This document shows, piece by piece, positions 1-5,901 of a stretch of 13,288 nucleotides of DNA. Source of the DNA: Cyanobacteria bacterium OH_CBB_238 (lineage in GTDB: Bacteria > Cyanobacteriota > Vampirovibrionia > Gastranaerophilales > Gastranaerophilaceae); NCBI GenBank assembly GCA_023409995.1, contig JAEYQN010000032.1:1-13288 (forward strand), read 5' to 3'. Within the stretch, counting starts at the first letter, position 1; every line of letters begins with the position of its first letter. The position numbers were made by a program, and so were the translations under genes. The notes under the pieces are model-generated. The model had not been told where the DNA came from and did no database searches. It saw nothing but the letters and a program-made list of their open reading frames with translations.

Positions 1-333
1 TGTGAAGTATTATCAGTAGAGTTAAAATTAGGAGGCGGTGGCGGTTGATTACCAAATCCTTTATTTTTAACATTTTTACCATTTGAATTTAGTGGTGGAG
101 GCGGAGGAAACTTTCCACCGGAGAAGGAAGCATTTGGTGGTGGGGGTGGCCTATGACCAGAATCAGAATTGTTAAATAATTGAGATTGCCCAAATAAACT
201 TTGCCATGATGCAGGTTGATATGAATCTGTTGAGTCAGAGCTCGAAGACGACTCTGCATAAGAAGTAATTGAATTACAGCCGATGACAAAAGCGACTAAA
301 AAAAGCAGATATCCTGTTTTCTTTATTTTCACA
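1..333 (-). CDS. Exported proline-rich protein, partial, with an apparent frameshift in the signal peptide
   Basis: Reading leftward, a GTG start at 333 sits 5 nt after an AGGAG ribosome site (339-343). It encodes MKIKKTGYLLF, then meets a run of eight T (minus strand; 298-305) that throws the frame out. One T fewer would give a continuous signal peptide, MKIKKTGYLLFLVAFVIGC, with a lipobox-like VIGC and a possible SYA signal-peptidase-I site further on. The frame beyond the tract stays open for about 98 codons to the window edge. It is rich in Ser and Asn and holds three blocks of exactly five prolines. Downstream of the tract that frame has no ATG, GTG or TTG near its beginning, so the break matters. 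It could be a sequencing or assembly error, a phase-variable tract, transcriptional slippage or a real pseudogene. The family is not recognised. A surface or periplasmic protein is inferred from the signal peptide and composition. The C-terminus is off the window. Confidence 0.6.
298..305. repeat. 8-base A/T homopolymer that breaks the signal-peptide frame
   Basis: Eight consecutive A on the plus strand (T on the coding strand). Reading it as seven joins the GTG-started N-terminus to the long open frame; eight does not. Tracts of this length are prone to replication or transcription slippage and to assembly error. Confidence 0.8.
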
Positions 334-425
334 CAATCTCCTGATTAACAAGTACATTTTGTATTATAAGGAATTTAAATAAATATTCATGATTCTTTAG
401 AGCTATTTTTTATTGGTTTCAGAAT

Positions 426-476
426 TTTGTAATATTTCATAACAAATCATTTTTTTTCAGCAAATTATATTTTTAG
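426..476. repeat. Upstream repeat, copy 1
   Basis: The first 17 bases, TTTGTAATATTTCATAA, are identical to positions 1056-1072. The following 34 bases align without gaps at about 23 of 34 positions, including a T-run and a closing TTTTAG/TTTCAG. The core ends 90 nt before the ATG of the 171-aa gene. The other copy ends 84 nt before the next gene's start, so position as well as sequence is conserved. Likely a shared promoter or regulator site; no clear -35/-10 pair was found inside it. The rest of 334-532 holds no gene that I can support. Confidence 0.65.
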
Positions 477-532
477 CTTATTTGTTATCGTCATAATGGA
501 TATAAAACTCAAGAGAAGATGAGGTATAAATA

Positions 533-1048
533 ATGAGAATATCAGGTATTAATGCATATTCAAATGCATCTTTAACGCAAAGAAAAAATGTAAGCTTTGG
601 CTTATTTGCAGATTCTAAAAAAGAAGCTTTAGAGCTTATTGCCCAGGGTAAAGATGTCAAATACGATGAAACCAGAGGACTTGAAGCAGAAAAAATCGCA
701 ACTGATATACTTAAAGACGAAAGTCCTAAAGAATATAAAGATGGCCTTTGGGGTTTAAAAACAGTTATGGGCATTGTTACTTATAAAAATAACGATGGGT
801 CTTTATCATCACTAAGAAATGATGAATATATTTCAACTAGTAAACATCAAATTTCTTATGACAACTTGATTGATGACTCATACTTAGCTGATGTAGTCGA
901 TTTAGCTTATGCATCAGCAGTTATTGCTGAAGATGAACAAGATCTAGACACAACTAAAGAAGATTTAAAAAGGTTAAATGCTGCCATTGGTGAAGATATG
1001 AATAAGAAAAAAGGCATTTTGCATTGGTTTGACAGATTAGGTAACTAA
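533..1048 (+). CDS. Hypothetical protein with N-terminal FG motif, 171 aa
   Basis: The family is not recognised. The ATG is preceded by GAGG at 521-524 (8-nt gap), which supports this start. The protein is acidic and soluble-looking, with no signal peptide or membrane segment. Residues 1-21 are polar and Asn/Ser-rich and end in QRKNVSFG (F22-G23). The next gene has KRQTNFG at F21-G22. From about residue 25 the protein looks mostly helical, with a Lys/Glu-rich stretch at 28-70, a hydrophobic patch near YLADVVDLAYASAVIA and a charged C-terminus ending HWFDRLGN. An identical 17-nt element lies upstream of this gene and of the downstream 690-aa gene, suggesting co-regulation. The polar leader plus FG may be a lineage-specific N-terminal signal; that is an inference. 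Coding potential is good and it is the first gene of a same-strand pair. Confidence 0.75.
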   Translation: MRISGINAYSNASLTQRKNVSFGLFADSKKEALELIAQGKDVKYDETRGLEAEKIATDILKDESPKEYKDGLWGLKTVMGIVTYKNNDGSLSSLRNDEYISTSKHQISYDNLIDDSYLADVVDLAYASAVIAEDEQDLDTTKEDLKRLNAAIGEDMNKKKGILHWFDRLGN

Positions 1049-1055
1049 CTTAAGC

Positions 1056-1106
1056 TTTGTAATATTTCATAATATAATAGCTTTTTTAGGCAATTTTTAT
1101 TTTCAG
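1056..1106. repeat. Upstream repeat, copy 2
   Basis: Second copy of the element at 426-476, starting with the identical 17 bases and lying in the 108-nt gap between the 171-aa and 690-aa genes. It contains TATAAT at 1073-1078, which copy 1 lacks. No good -35 was found at the usual spacing. Having its own copy suggests the 690-aa gene has a separate promoter. Confidence 0.65.
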
Positions 1107-1156
1107 TCAACTTGTTTTGAAATAAGGTAATAGTATCAGAAAGTATCTCAAAACAA

Positions 1157-3229
1157 ATGAAGCTGCCTGCTACCAATACAAATCTCTCCCAAGAAGCAAT
1201 AAAAAGACAAACAAACTTTGGTGCAACAGCACCTCAGTTTGATATTGCTAAAGTTACAAAAAAAATTGTTGATAATAATGCAAACAATTTAGTAACAAGG
1301 GTTACAGACGATATTCTCCACTATGCTGCGGATAGTGGTAAACCTGTTGAAAATTTTCTAAGAAAAGAAGGTGAAACTCTTCTACCTGTAAGAACAAATA
1401 AACTGCAAGATTTATTTCAAGGCTTCAAAGATTTATTACTTATACCTAGAGGTTTTGCATCCTCTGTAGTAGAAAGTATTTACAAAAAAACAGGTATTCT
1501 TGAAAATGTTTATAAAAATGAAAATGGCTTTGTACAAAAACATATAAAATATACTGAAGCCAAAAATAATATTGCTGCCCTAAAAGGTGTATATGAAAAT
1601 GGAGAAACGATATTACAAGGACTTCAAGATAAAAGTTCCAAGGTTATAAACGAAAAAGATACCAATGCTAATGAAAAACTTGGGGGTTGGTTAAACAAAC
1701 TTTTAAATGAATCTATGGGCTTTGGCAAATCTCAAACAGATACTAAATATGAAAGGTTCTGGGTAAGAATTGTTTCAGGGTTCACAGCTGCAACATTCTT
1801 AAGAAAAGATTTTTATAACAAAGCAACAATGAAAGATAAAAGTGAAGCAGAAGCAACGCAGGATTCTCGCAGAAAACTATCTCAAGAAATAGTAGCAAAC
1901 TCTGGTGAAGCAGTAACCCAATTTTTATTCCTTGCAACTTTTGCAAAACTGGCTAATACAAAAAAATGGGTTTCTCCCGTTGTGGGTGCTGGAATAGGCC
2001 TTGCATTTAATGTTATATCAAGACTTGTAACAGGTATGCCTCTATCCAAAATAAAGGTAGAAGACAAACCAAAATCCACAACGATGCCTGATAATTTGCC
2101 AAAAGTATTTGAAAAATTCAGTGAGCAAAAACAACCCGAATTAAACGTTGCAAACAACGTTAAAAAACCTATGCTCTCTTTAAAAAACATATTAATTATG
2201 TGTGGATCAATTATAGCAGCAGGATTCACTCTTAGAGCCGGTAAGTCAGGATTCTTAAAGACACAAATGTCTAAAGATTTGGCTAAAACAATCGAGAATT
2301 CATCTTTAGGTAAGAATATAAACAAAGCAAAAAACTTTATTCAAAAGAAGACTATTGAAGATGTAAAAATAGGGTTGGAAGAAGCTGAAACAATAAAGAA
2401 TGTGTTAAAAAGTATAAAAGAAAGAAAGCTTGGAGAAACAATAACAAATACCGTAAAAAAAGAAATTGCAACAACAGGTGTAAAAGAAGCGATACTCGGC
2501 AAAGAATACATAAAAACAAAAGGGCTAATAGAGGTTCAAAAATACAAACTCTATGAACTTCCACTTGTTCCATTCAAATTTGTTAAAACTGTTGTTACAT
2601 TCCCATATGCAAAAGCAAAATCACTTGCTGAAGCTTTAGGCTGGATTAAAAAAACTCAAGCGCAAAAAGTAATAACAGATGATTTTGACATAAAAAATGT
2701 AGTTATCAAATATAGAGAACTTAGCAAAAAATACACAAAGGAAGAAGATTTACTAAAAGAACTCGATAAATGTATAAAAAAAATGAGAGGAATATCTGTA
2801 AACAATACAACAGTATCAAAAATTGAAAACGAGAAATTAACAGTAATGGCACAAATACTGGGAATGCTGACAGGAATAGGCTTCAACATGAACGACGATT
2901 ACAACAAAACCATAAACCTTGGCGGAACTAAACAAGAAGCTCAAAAAGATTCCAGACTCAGAGGTATCAATAAATTTATAAGAGTATCTGTTCAAGCAAT
3001 CGTGGCAGGAACACTGAACGGTATTTTCGTAAAACAATATAACAGCTCCTTGTTAAAGGCCGCTCTAGTAACTGTAGCCGCAACAATTGGCACAGACACA
3101 ACTTGCAGATTCCTAACAGGTATGCCGTTCAAAAAAATGAGCAAAGAAGAACAATTAGCATACAAAGAAAAACAACAAAAAGGCCTAGCTGGCATCTACT
3201 TCAAGTTTGTAGATAAACTTGCAAGCTAG
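1157..3229 (+). CDS. Large hypothetical protein with FG motif and an internally duplicated module, 690 aa
   Basis: The family is not recognised. The ATG at 1157 is the first usable start after an in-frame stop at 1118-1120; no strong ribosome site precedes it. The N-terminus is polar and reaches NFG at residues 20-22, like the preceding gene. Two regions align with identical spacing: D218-x-YNK, then DSR at 236-238, R289 and TGMP at 292-295; and D580-x-YNK, then DSR at 598-600, R651 and TGMP at 654-657. Each module spans about 95 residues and has two hydrophobic stretches between DSR and TGMP (about 252-288 and 607-650). A further hydrophobic segment lies at 344-359. Between the modules is a long Lys-rich, probably helical region. 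The hydrophobic stretches suggest membrane association, perhaps as paired helical hairpins; no signal peptide is seen. It ends in a CTAG shared with the convergent gene. Confidence 0.8.
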   Translation: MKLPATNTNLSQEAIKRQTNFGATAPQFDIAKVTKKIVDNNANNLVTRVTDDILHYAADSGKPVENFLRKEGETLLPVRTNKLQDLFQGFKDLLLIPRGFASSVVESIYKKTGILENVYKNENGFVQKHIKYTEAKNNIAALKGVYENGETILQGLQDKSSKVINEKDTNANEKLGGWLNKLLNESMGFGKSQTDTKYERFWVRIVSGFTAATFLRKDFYNKATMKDKSEAEATQDSRRKLSQEIVANSGEAVTQFLFLATFAKLANTKKWVSPVVGAGIGLAFNVISRLVTGMPLSKIKVEDKPKSTTMPDNLPKVFEKFSEQKQPELNVANNVKKPMLSLKNILIMCGSIIAAGFTLRAGKSGFLKTQMSKDLAKTIENSSLGKNINKAKNFIQKKTIEDVKIGLEEAETIKNVLKSIKERKLGETITNTVKKEIATTGVKEAILGKEYIKTKGLIEVQKYKLYELPLVPFKFVKTVVTFPYAKAKSLAEALGWIKKTQAQKVITDDFDIKNVVIKYRELSKKYTKEEDLLKELDKCIKKMRGISVNNTTVSKIENEKLTVMAQILGMLTGIGFNMNDDYNKTINLGGTKQEAQKDSRLRGINKFIRVSVQAIVAGTLNGIFVKQYNSSLLKAALVTVAATIGTDTTCRFLTGMPFKKMSKEEQLAYKEKQQKGLAGIYFKFVDKLAS

Positions 3230-3414
3230 AACTTGTTTGCTATTTTTTTAAACTCTTTTGATATTTTATCAACAAGCGAATCAACATAAGACATCTCTGT
3301 TTTATTCTTATTTTTCTCACTCAACATTTTAAGAATAATCAGAAAAGTTGCAATCTTTGGAACAGCTTTTTTCATTTCAATACAATCTTTATTAGCACCC
3401 ACTATTTTTTGCAT
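3226..3414 (-). CDS. Small basic hypothetical protein, 62 aa, divergent from the XRE regulator
   Basis: The ATG at 3414 follows an AAGAGAAG-like ribosome site (3421-3428, 6-nt gap). A TTG 13 codons upstream is possible but less likely. The peptide begins MQKIVGANKDCIEMKK, has a hydrophobic patch KIATFLIILKML and ends in a Lys-rich helix, KEFKKIANKF. Its stop shares CTAG (3226-3229) with the end of the 690-aa gene, so no terminator can fit between them. A plausible promoter, TTGCAT-16-TATAAT, lies at 3480-3453. A dyad at 3456-3472 overlaps it, and the XRE-type regulator is divergent. This resembles a regulator plus small-partner arrangement, but neither toxin nor antitoxin homology is recognised. 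Existence is moderately supported by start context and amino-acid composition. Confidence 0.5.
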   Translation of the reverse strand: MQKIVGANKDCIEMKKAVPKIATFLIILKMLSEKNKNKTEMSYVDSLVDKISKEFKKIANKF

Positions 3415-3441
3415 AGCCCACTTCTCTTCTCGTTCGCGAAT

Positions 3442-3480
3442 GCGATAATACAATTATACATATATGATGTATTAATGCAA
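3442..3480. promoter_or_regulatory. Divergent promoter/operator region of the XRE gene
   Basis: Minus-strand promoter: -35 TTGCAT (3480-3475), 16-nt spacer, -10 TATAAT (3458-3453). Plus-strand: extended -10 TGCGATAAT (3442-3449), start expected near 3456. An inverted repeat ATACAT-N5-ATGTAT at 3456-3472 covers the minus -10 and the plus start site, where a repressor could block both. A second palindrome, TTCGCGAA, lies at 3433-3440. Binding by the XRE protein is inferred. Confidence 0.5.
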
Positions 3481-3741
3481 GAGGAAAAAAAGAATAAAAA
3501 GCTAATAATGGATGCCCTAGCTAAAGTTACAAAAGAGCTTCGCGGAGACTCTAGTTTATCCAAATTTTCTAGCGAAAATGATTTTTCAACATCAATAATC
3601 AGCACAATAGAAAGAAGTCTCAAAGACCCTCAATTAACCACTATATTTAAATTGTCAGAAGCATTTAACATGAAGCCCCATGCATTAATAAAATTAATAG
3701 AAAAAGAATTGCCCAAAAACTTTTCACTAATTGAAAAATAG
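3475..3741 (+). CDS. XRE/Cro-C1-type helix-turn-helix regulator, 88 aa
   Basis: Residues about 28-75 match the HTH_3 pattern: a first helix (LSKFSSEND), a turn and recognition helix (STSIISTIERSLKDP), then LTTIFKLSEAFNMKPHALI, which corresponds to the usual leucine/alanine helix and 'ML-P-L' end of Cro/C1 domains. The SxxSxIER..K.P core is the most telling. I chose ATG 3475 because the region upstream contains the divergent promoters; the frame is open back to a TTG at 3409. There is no Shine-Dalgarno sequence, and the predicted leader is only about 18 nt. A second ATG at 3508 is possible but would remove part of the charged N-terminal helix. The protein is only the DNA-binding domain with a short tail, so probably an autoregulated local repressor. 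The dyad at 3456-3472 is a candidate operator. It converges on the DUF2971 gene (62-nt gap). Confidence 0.75.
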   Translation: MQEEKKNKKLIMDALAKVTKELRGDSSLSKFSSENDFSTSIISTIERSLKDPQLTTIFKLSEAFNMKPHALIKLIEKELPKNFSLIEK

Positions 3742-3803
3742 AACTACAAATAAATACAGCATTTTTTTAAGATAACTCATTATTTGAGAAAATATAAAGT
3801 TGC

Positions 3804-5246
3804 TTAATTTATACCGCATAGATACCTGACTTCTATCTTATTAGTAGAATATGAATAATAGGTTTCATAAAAATCAAATTTTTCTCGTTCGTCATTTTTA
3901 CAGTGTATTTTAATTATATTTATTATTTTTTTTCTATTGTCATCAGAAGTATTCATTCCGAATGTTATTGAATCCAAATCAGAAAATTTAAATTTCAAAA
4001 TTCTATCACTTTTATTATCAAAATCACCAGGAAACATTTCTCTGAGGATTATCCTATGTTCTGCTTCATAATCCCAGTTTTTTGTTTTTTCACAAATTTG
4101 TTCTAATGCTTCTTTATGATAGTTAGCTCTCCATATATCTTCATTTTTATAAAAGTCAAACAAATTACTAATTCTCGTTTTATCATAATTTGAAAGCCAA
4201 AAATCTTTAATTACAGGCATTGGCAAGCAGCCTAAAGATTTGAAAAAATCTATCTCTTTACAATTATCAGAGTACTTCACAGGATAAAGCGTAAAAGGAA
4301 TGAAATCGCGTTTTATATTTAAACCTTCCGAACCATAACTTCTTGATTTTATAGGATATAAATCTATCATTTTATTGTTATTTGAATTATATGTTTTAAA
4401 TTTTAAACACACCCCATTATGACCAGCTGCGTAATGTCCCCACATTAGCTCGTTATCGCCTGTGGATGCAAAACAAGCAATATAATGACCTGGGTATAAG
4501 AGCCTTTTTATTTGTTTTAAATATAATTCGGGAAACTTGAAAATTAAAAGTTCTAAGTCCTCTGATTTAGTTGTATTATCTTTAATCATTATTTTTGCAA
4601 TTAATGTATTAAATTTATTTATTACTTCATTATAATCTCTAAGTTTTTGCGGGGTATTCGGATACTTTAAAAACTCAATGAATCCTTCATTTGATATTAT
4701 AGATTTTGCAAAATTATAATATTGTAAAAAATTAGAATCTGCCAATAAATCATTTTTAAATACGTGTTTTTTTATTTGCACATGTATTACCAAATAAGCG
4801 AATAAATGTATTGTCTTAAGAATACAAGAAAGTTCTTCTGCATTCACACTTAGTTCTTTTTCTTGTAATAAAATTGGAAATTGGGAGATTGTAGCGTCAT
4901 CAAAAAAGCTTTCAAAGATATCCTTAAAAATAGTTTCCATTTCAGGGAAACTTAATGATTCATAAGACATAAAAATAGGCAAATTCTCTGCATCTAGTTT
5001 TTCATCAGGATTGTTTAATGTAGCTAAAGAATATAAGTGATATAGGGCATATAAATAATGTTTAAAAAGACTTTGAAAAGCTATCTCATCGCCTTTCCAT
5101 ACTATATTAATAAAATCTTCTATTGGATCATTTAATTCATTGGGTTTAGCTAAATAAATATTGAGATTCTCAAGTTCATTATATCCAAGTAGTGAATCTA
5201 CAGAGCGATATCTATATAAATATTCTATTCCATCTGAATTAATCAT
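3804..5246 (-). CDS. DUF2971 family protein, 480 aa
   Basis: Start ATG 5246 follows AAAGGA with an 8-nt gap. Features of the DUF2971 family are visible in order: YRYRS (11-15) and LAKPNELNDPIEDF near 32-45; CFASTGDNELMWGHYA and GHNGVCLKF at 258-283; NWDYEAEHRII around 390-400; and SITFGMNTSDDNRKKI around 426-441. The middle (about 55-250) is a longer, mostly helical insert compared with the compact family members, which are often around 250-350 aa. Biochemical function is unknown. The conserved R, H/Y and E residues look enzyme-like, but I cannot assign a reaction. Members often turn up in phage, island and defence-type neighbourhoods; here it sits with an XRE regulator and small proteins beside a tRNA. 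An extended -10 (TGCTAAAAT, 5281-5289) lies upstream, next to an operator-like palindrome. Soluble, no signal peptide. Confidence 0.8.
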   Translation of the reverse strand: MINSDGIEYLYRYRSVDSLLGYNELENLNIYLAKPNELNDPIEDFINIVWKGDEIAFQSLFKHYLYALYHLYSLATLNNPDEKLDAENLPIFMSYESLSFPEMETIFKDIFESFFDDATISQFPILLQEKELSVNAEELSCILKTIHLFAYLVIHVQIKKHVFKNDLLADSNFLQYYNFAKSIISNEGFIEFLKYPNTPQKLRDYNEVINKFNTLIAKIMIKDNTTKSEDLELLIFKFPELYLKQIKRLLYPGHYIACFASTGDNELMWGHYAAGHNGVCLKFKTYNSNNNKMIDLYPIKSRSYGSEGLNIKRDFIPFTLYPVKYSDNCKEIDFFKSLGCLPMPVIKDFWLSNYDKTRISNLFDFYKNEDIWRANYHKEALEQICEKTKNWDYEAEHRIILREMFPGDFDNKSDRILKFKFSDLDSITFGMNTSDDNRKKIINIIKIHCKNDEREKFDFYETYYSYSTNKIEVRYLCGIN

Positions 5247-5293
5247 GCTGCTATTCCTTTTATCATAAAATTATGTATCCATTTTAGCATAAG

Positions 5294-5327
5294 TAATCAT
5301 AATAATTGATTTATCAATATTAATCAT
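5294..5327. promoter_or_regulatory. Palindrome flanked by direct repeats between divergent genes
   Basis: A perfect dyad ATTGAT-TT-ATCAAT (5305-5318) is flanked on both sides by TAATCAT (5294-5300 and 5321-5327). It lies upstream of the extended -10 of the DUF2971 gene (5281-5289 on the minus strand), about where the -35 would be, and 22 nt before the lysine-rich small gene. Looks like an operator; the binding protein is unknown. AT-rich sequence makes chance dyads common. Confidence 0.4.
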
Positions 5328-5340
5328 TAAATTTTAAATT

Positions 5341-5628
5341 ATGAATAAACCTCCAAAATATAAAATAGCATTCGACGGTGTAAAGTATACTACTGAAGAA
5401 ACAAAGCAAGCATATCTTGATTTATTCAAAGTGTTGCAAAGAATTCAGCTACGGCAGATTCAAGAATCAAAAGACATTGTAGGAGAAAAAAAAAGAGGAA
5501 TCGTTGTAGAAGCTATAAAAGAGCAAAAAGAAATTTATGACGTATTTGATGAATATTTCGATACAATTTTAGCTGGACTTAAAGAAAGTAAAAAGCGAAA
5601 AAAGCCTAAAAAGAAAGACAAAGGCTAA
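5341..5628 (+). CDS. Small lysine-rich hypothetical protein, 95 aa
   Basis: No family recognised. The protein is strongly basic and predicted mostly helical. Residues 18-80 read like two long amphipathic helices (ETKQAYLDLFKVLQRIQ and VVEAIKEQKEIYDVFDEYF). They are followed by a C-terminal tail of almost only Lys/Arg (KESKKRKKPKKKDKG), which could bind nucleic acid or be an unstructured anchor. No ribosome site precedes the ATG, and the sequence before it is pure A/T. It is divergent from the DUF2971 gene, with a palindromic control region between them, so the two may be regulated together. An open frame continues past its stop in the +1 frame (see the 39-aa entry). The A-rich tail is exactly where an indel would join them, so the C-terminus could be truncated. 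Confidence 0.6.
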   Translation: MNKPPKYKIAFDGVKYTTEETKQAYLDLFKVLQRIQLRQIQESKDIVGEKKRGIVVEAIKEQKEIYDVFDEYFDTILAGLKESKKRKKPKKKDKG

Positions 5629-5632
5629 GTTT

Positions 5633-5752
5633 TTGACACCAAAAGTTACTCGAACTTCTGAAACCCTTGATATTATTGATTGTTTAAAAATTGCTAAAAA
5701 ATTTGAGATAACGTTCGAACTTACTGGGAGCGGAAAGCCAGTAATTACATAA
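5633..5752 (+). CDS. Possible 39-aa ORF, TTG start, or frameshifted tail of the preceding gene
   Basis: A TTG four bases after the stop of the lysine-rich gene opens a 39-codon frame beginning TPKVTRTSETLDIIDCL and ending FELTGSGKPVIT. The stop lies just before the terminator hairpin at 5754. The composition is protein-like rather than random. The same frame is open upstream back to 5573, so a single-base indel in the poly-A-rich end of the 95-aa gene would fuse the two into about 130 aa. No ATG and no ribosome site. Either a coupled small protein, a gene split by frameshift, or chance. Confidence 0.3.
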   Translation: MTPKVTRTSETLDIIDCLKIAKKFEITFELTGSGKPVIT

Positions 5753-5753
5753 T

Positions 5754-5783
5754 AAAAAACCGACTCATAAGAATCGGTTTTTT
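5754..5783. terminator. Bidirectional rho-independent terminator
   Basis: Six A, stem CCGACTC / GAATCGG with 4-nt loop ATAA, then six T. On the minus strand the single imperfect pair becomes T-G, so the hairpin is slightly better for tRNA-Val transcription. On the plus strand it ends the lysine-rich gene region. It lies 1 nt after the 39-aa frame and 1 nt before the tRNA 3' end. Confidence 0.8.
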
Positions 5784-5784
5784 A

Positions 5785-5860
5785 TGGTGGGCGTTGAGAG
5801 ACTCGAACTCCCGACATCCTCCTTGTAAGGGAGGCGCTCTACCAACTGAGCTAAACGCCC
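5785..5860 (-). tRNA. tRNA-Val (anticodon UAC)
   Basis: The minus strand folds into a full cloverleaf of 76 nt including an encoded CCA: acceptor GGGCGTT / AACGCCC (7 bp), D-arm GCTC / GAGC with AGTTGGTA loop, anticodon arm CCTCC-CTTACAA-GGAGG with TAC at the anticodon positions, variable ATGTC, and a T-arm with TTCGAGT loop and one G-U pair. Discriminator A then CCA. It has its own promoter upstream (TTGACT...TATTAT) and the hairpin terminator immediately after. Confidence 0.95.
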
Positions 5861-5873
5861 TCGGACTTTTATT

Positions 5874-5901
5874 ATAATACTTGATAAAATTTTTAAGTCA
5901 A
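5874..5901 (-). promoter_or_regulatory. Promoter of tRNA-Val
   Basis: -35 TTGACT (5901-5896), 16-nt spacer, -10 TATTAT (5879-5874). A perfect TATAAT also overlaps at 5876-5871 with a 19-nt spacer. Either places the start a few bases before the mature 5' end at 5860. Confidence 0.65.

Noticed and set aside
89..289. Minus-strand open frame of 66 codons at the left end
   Set aside because: It overlaps the proline-rich frame in another phase, begins without a ribosome site and has a His/Leu-rich composition typical of an out-of-frame reading.
1882..2325. 147-codon minus-strand frame inside the 690-aa gene
   Set aside because: It is the antisense shadow of a well-supported long gene, with no start signal of its own.
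5592..5603. A-AAA-AAG slippery heptamer in the lysine-rich gene, as a -1 frameshift site
   Set aside because: A -1 shift there reaches a stop almost at once; the open downstream frame would need +1.
5648..5656. ACTCGAACT also present in tRNA-Val (5801-5809), as a possible attachment-site repeat
   Set aside because: Only 9 bases, and not at the tRNA 3' end; no integrase is seen, so chance is likely.
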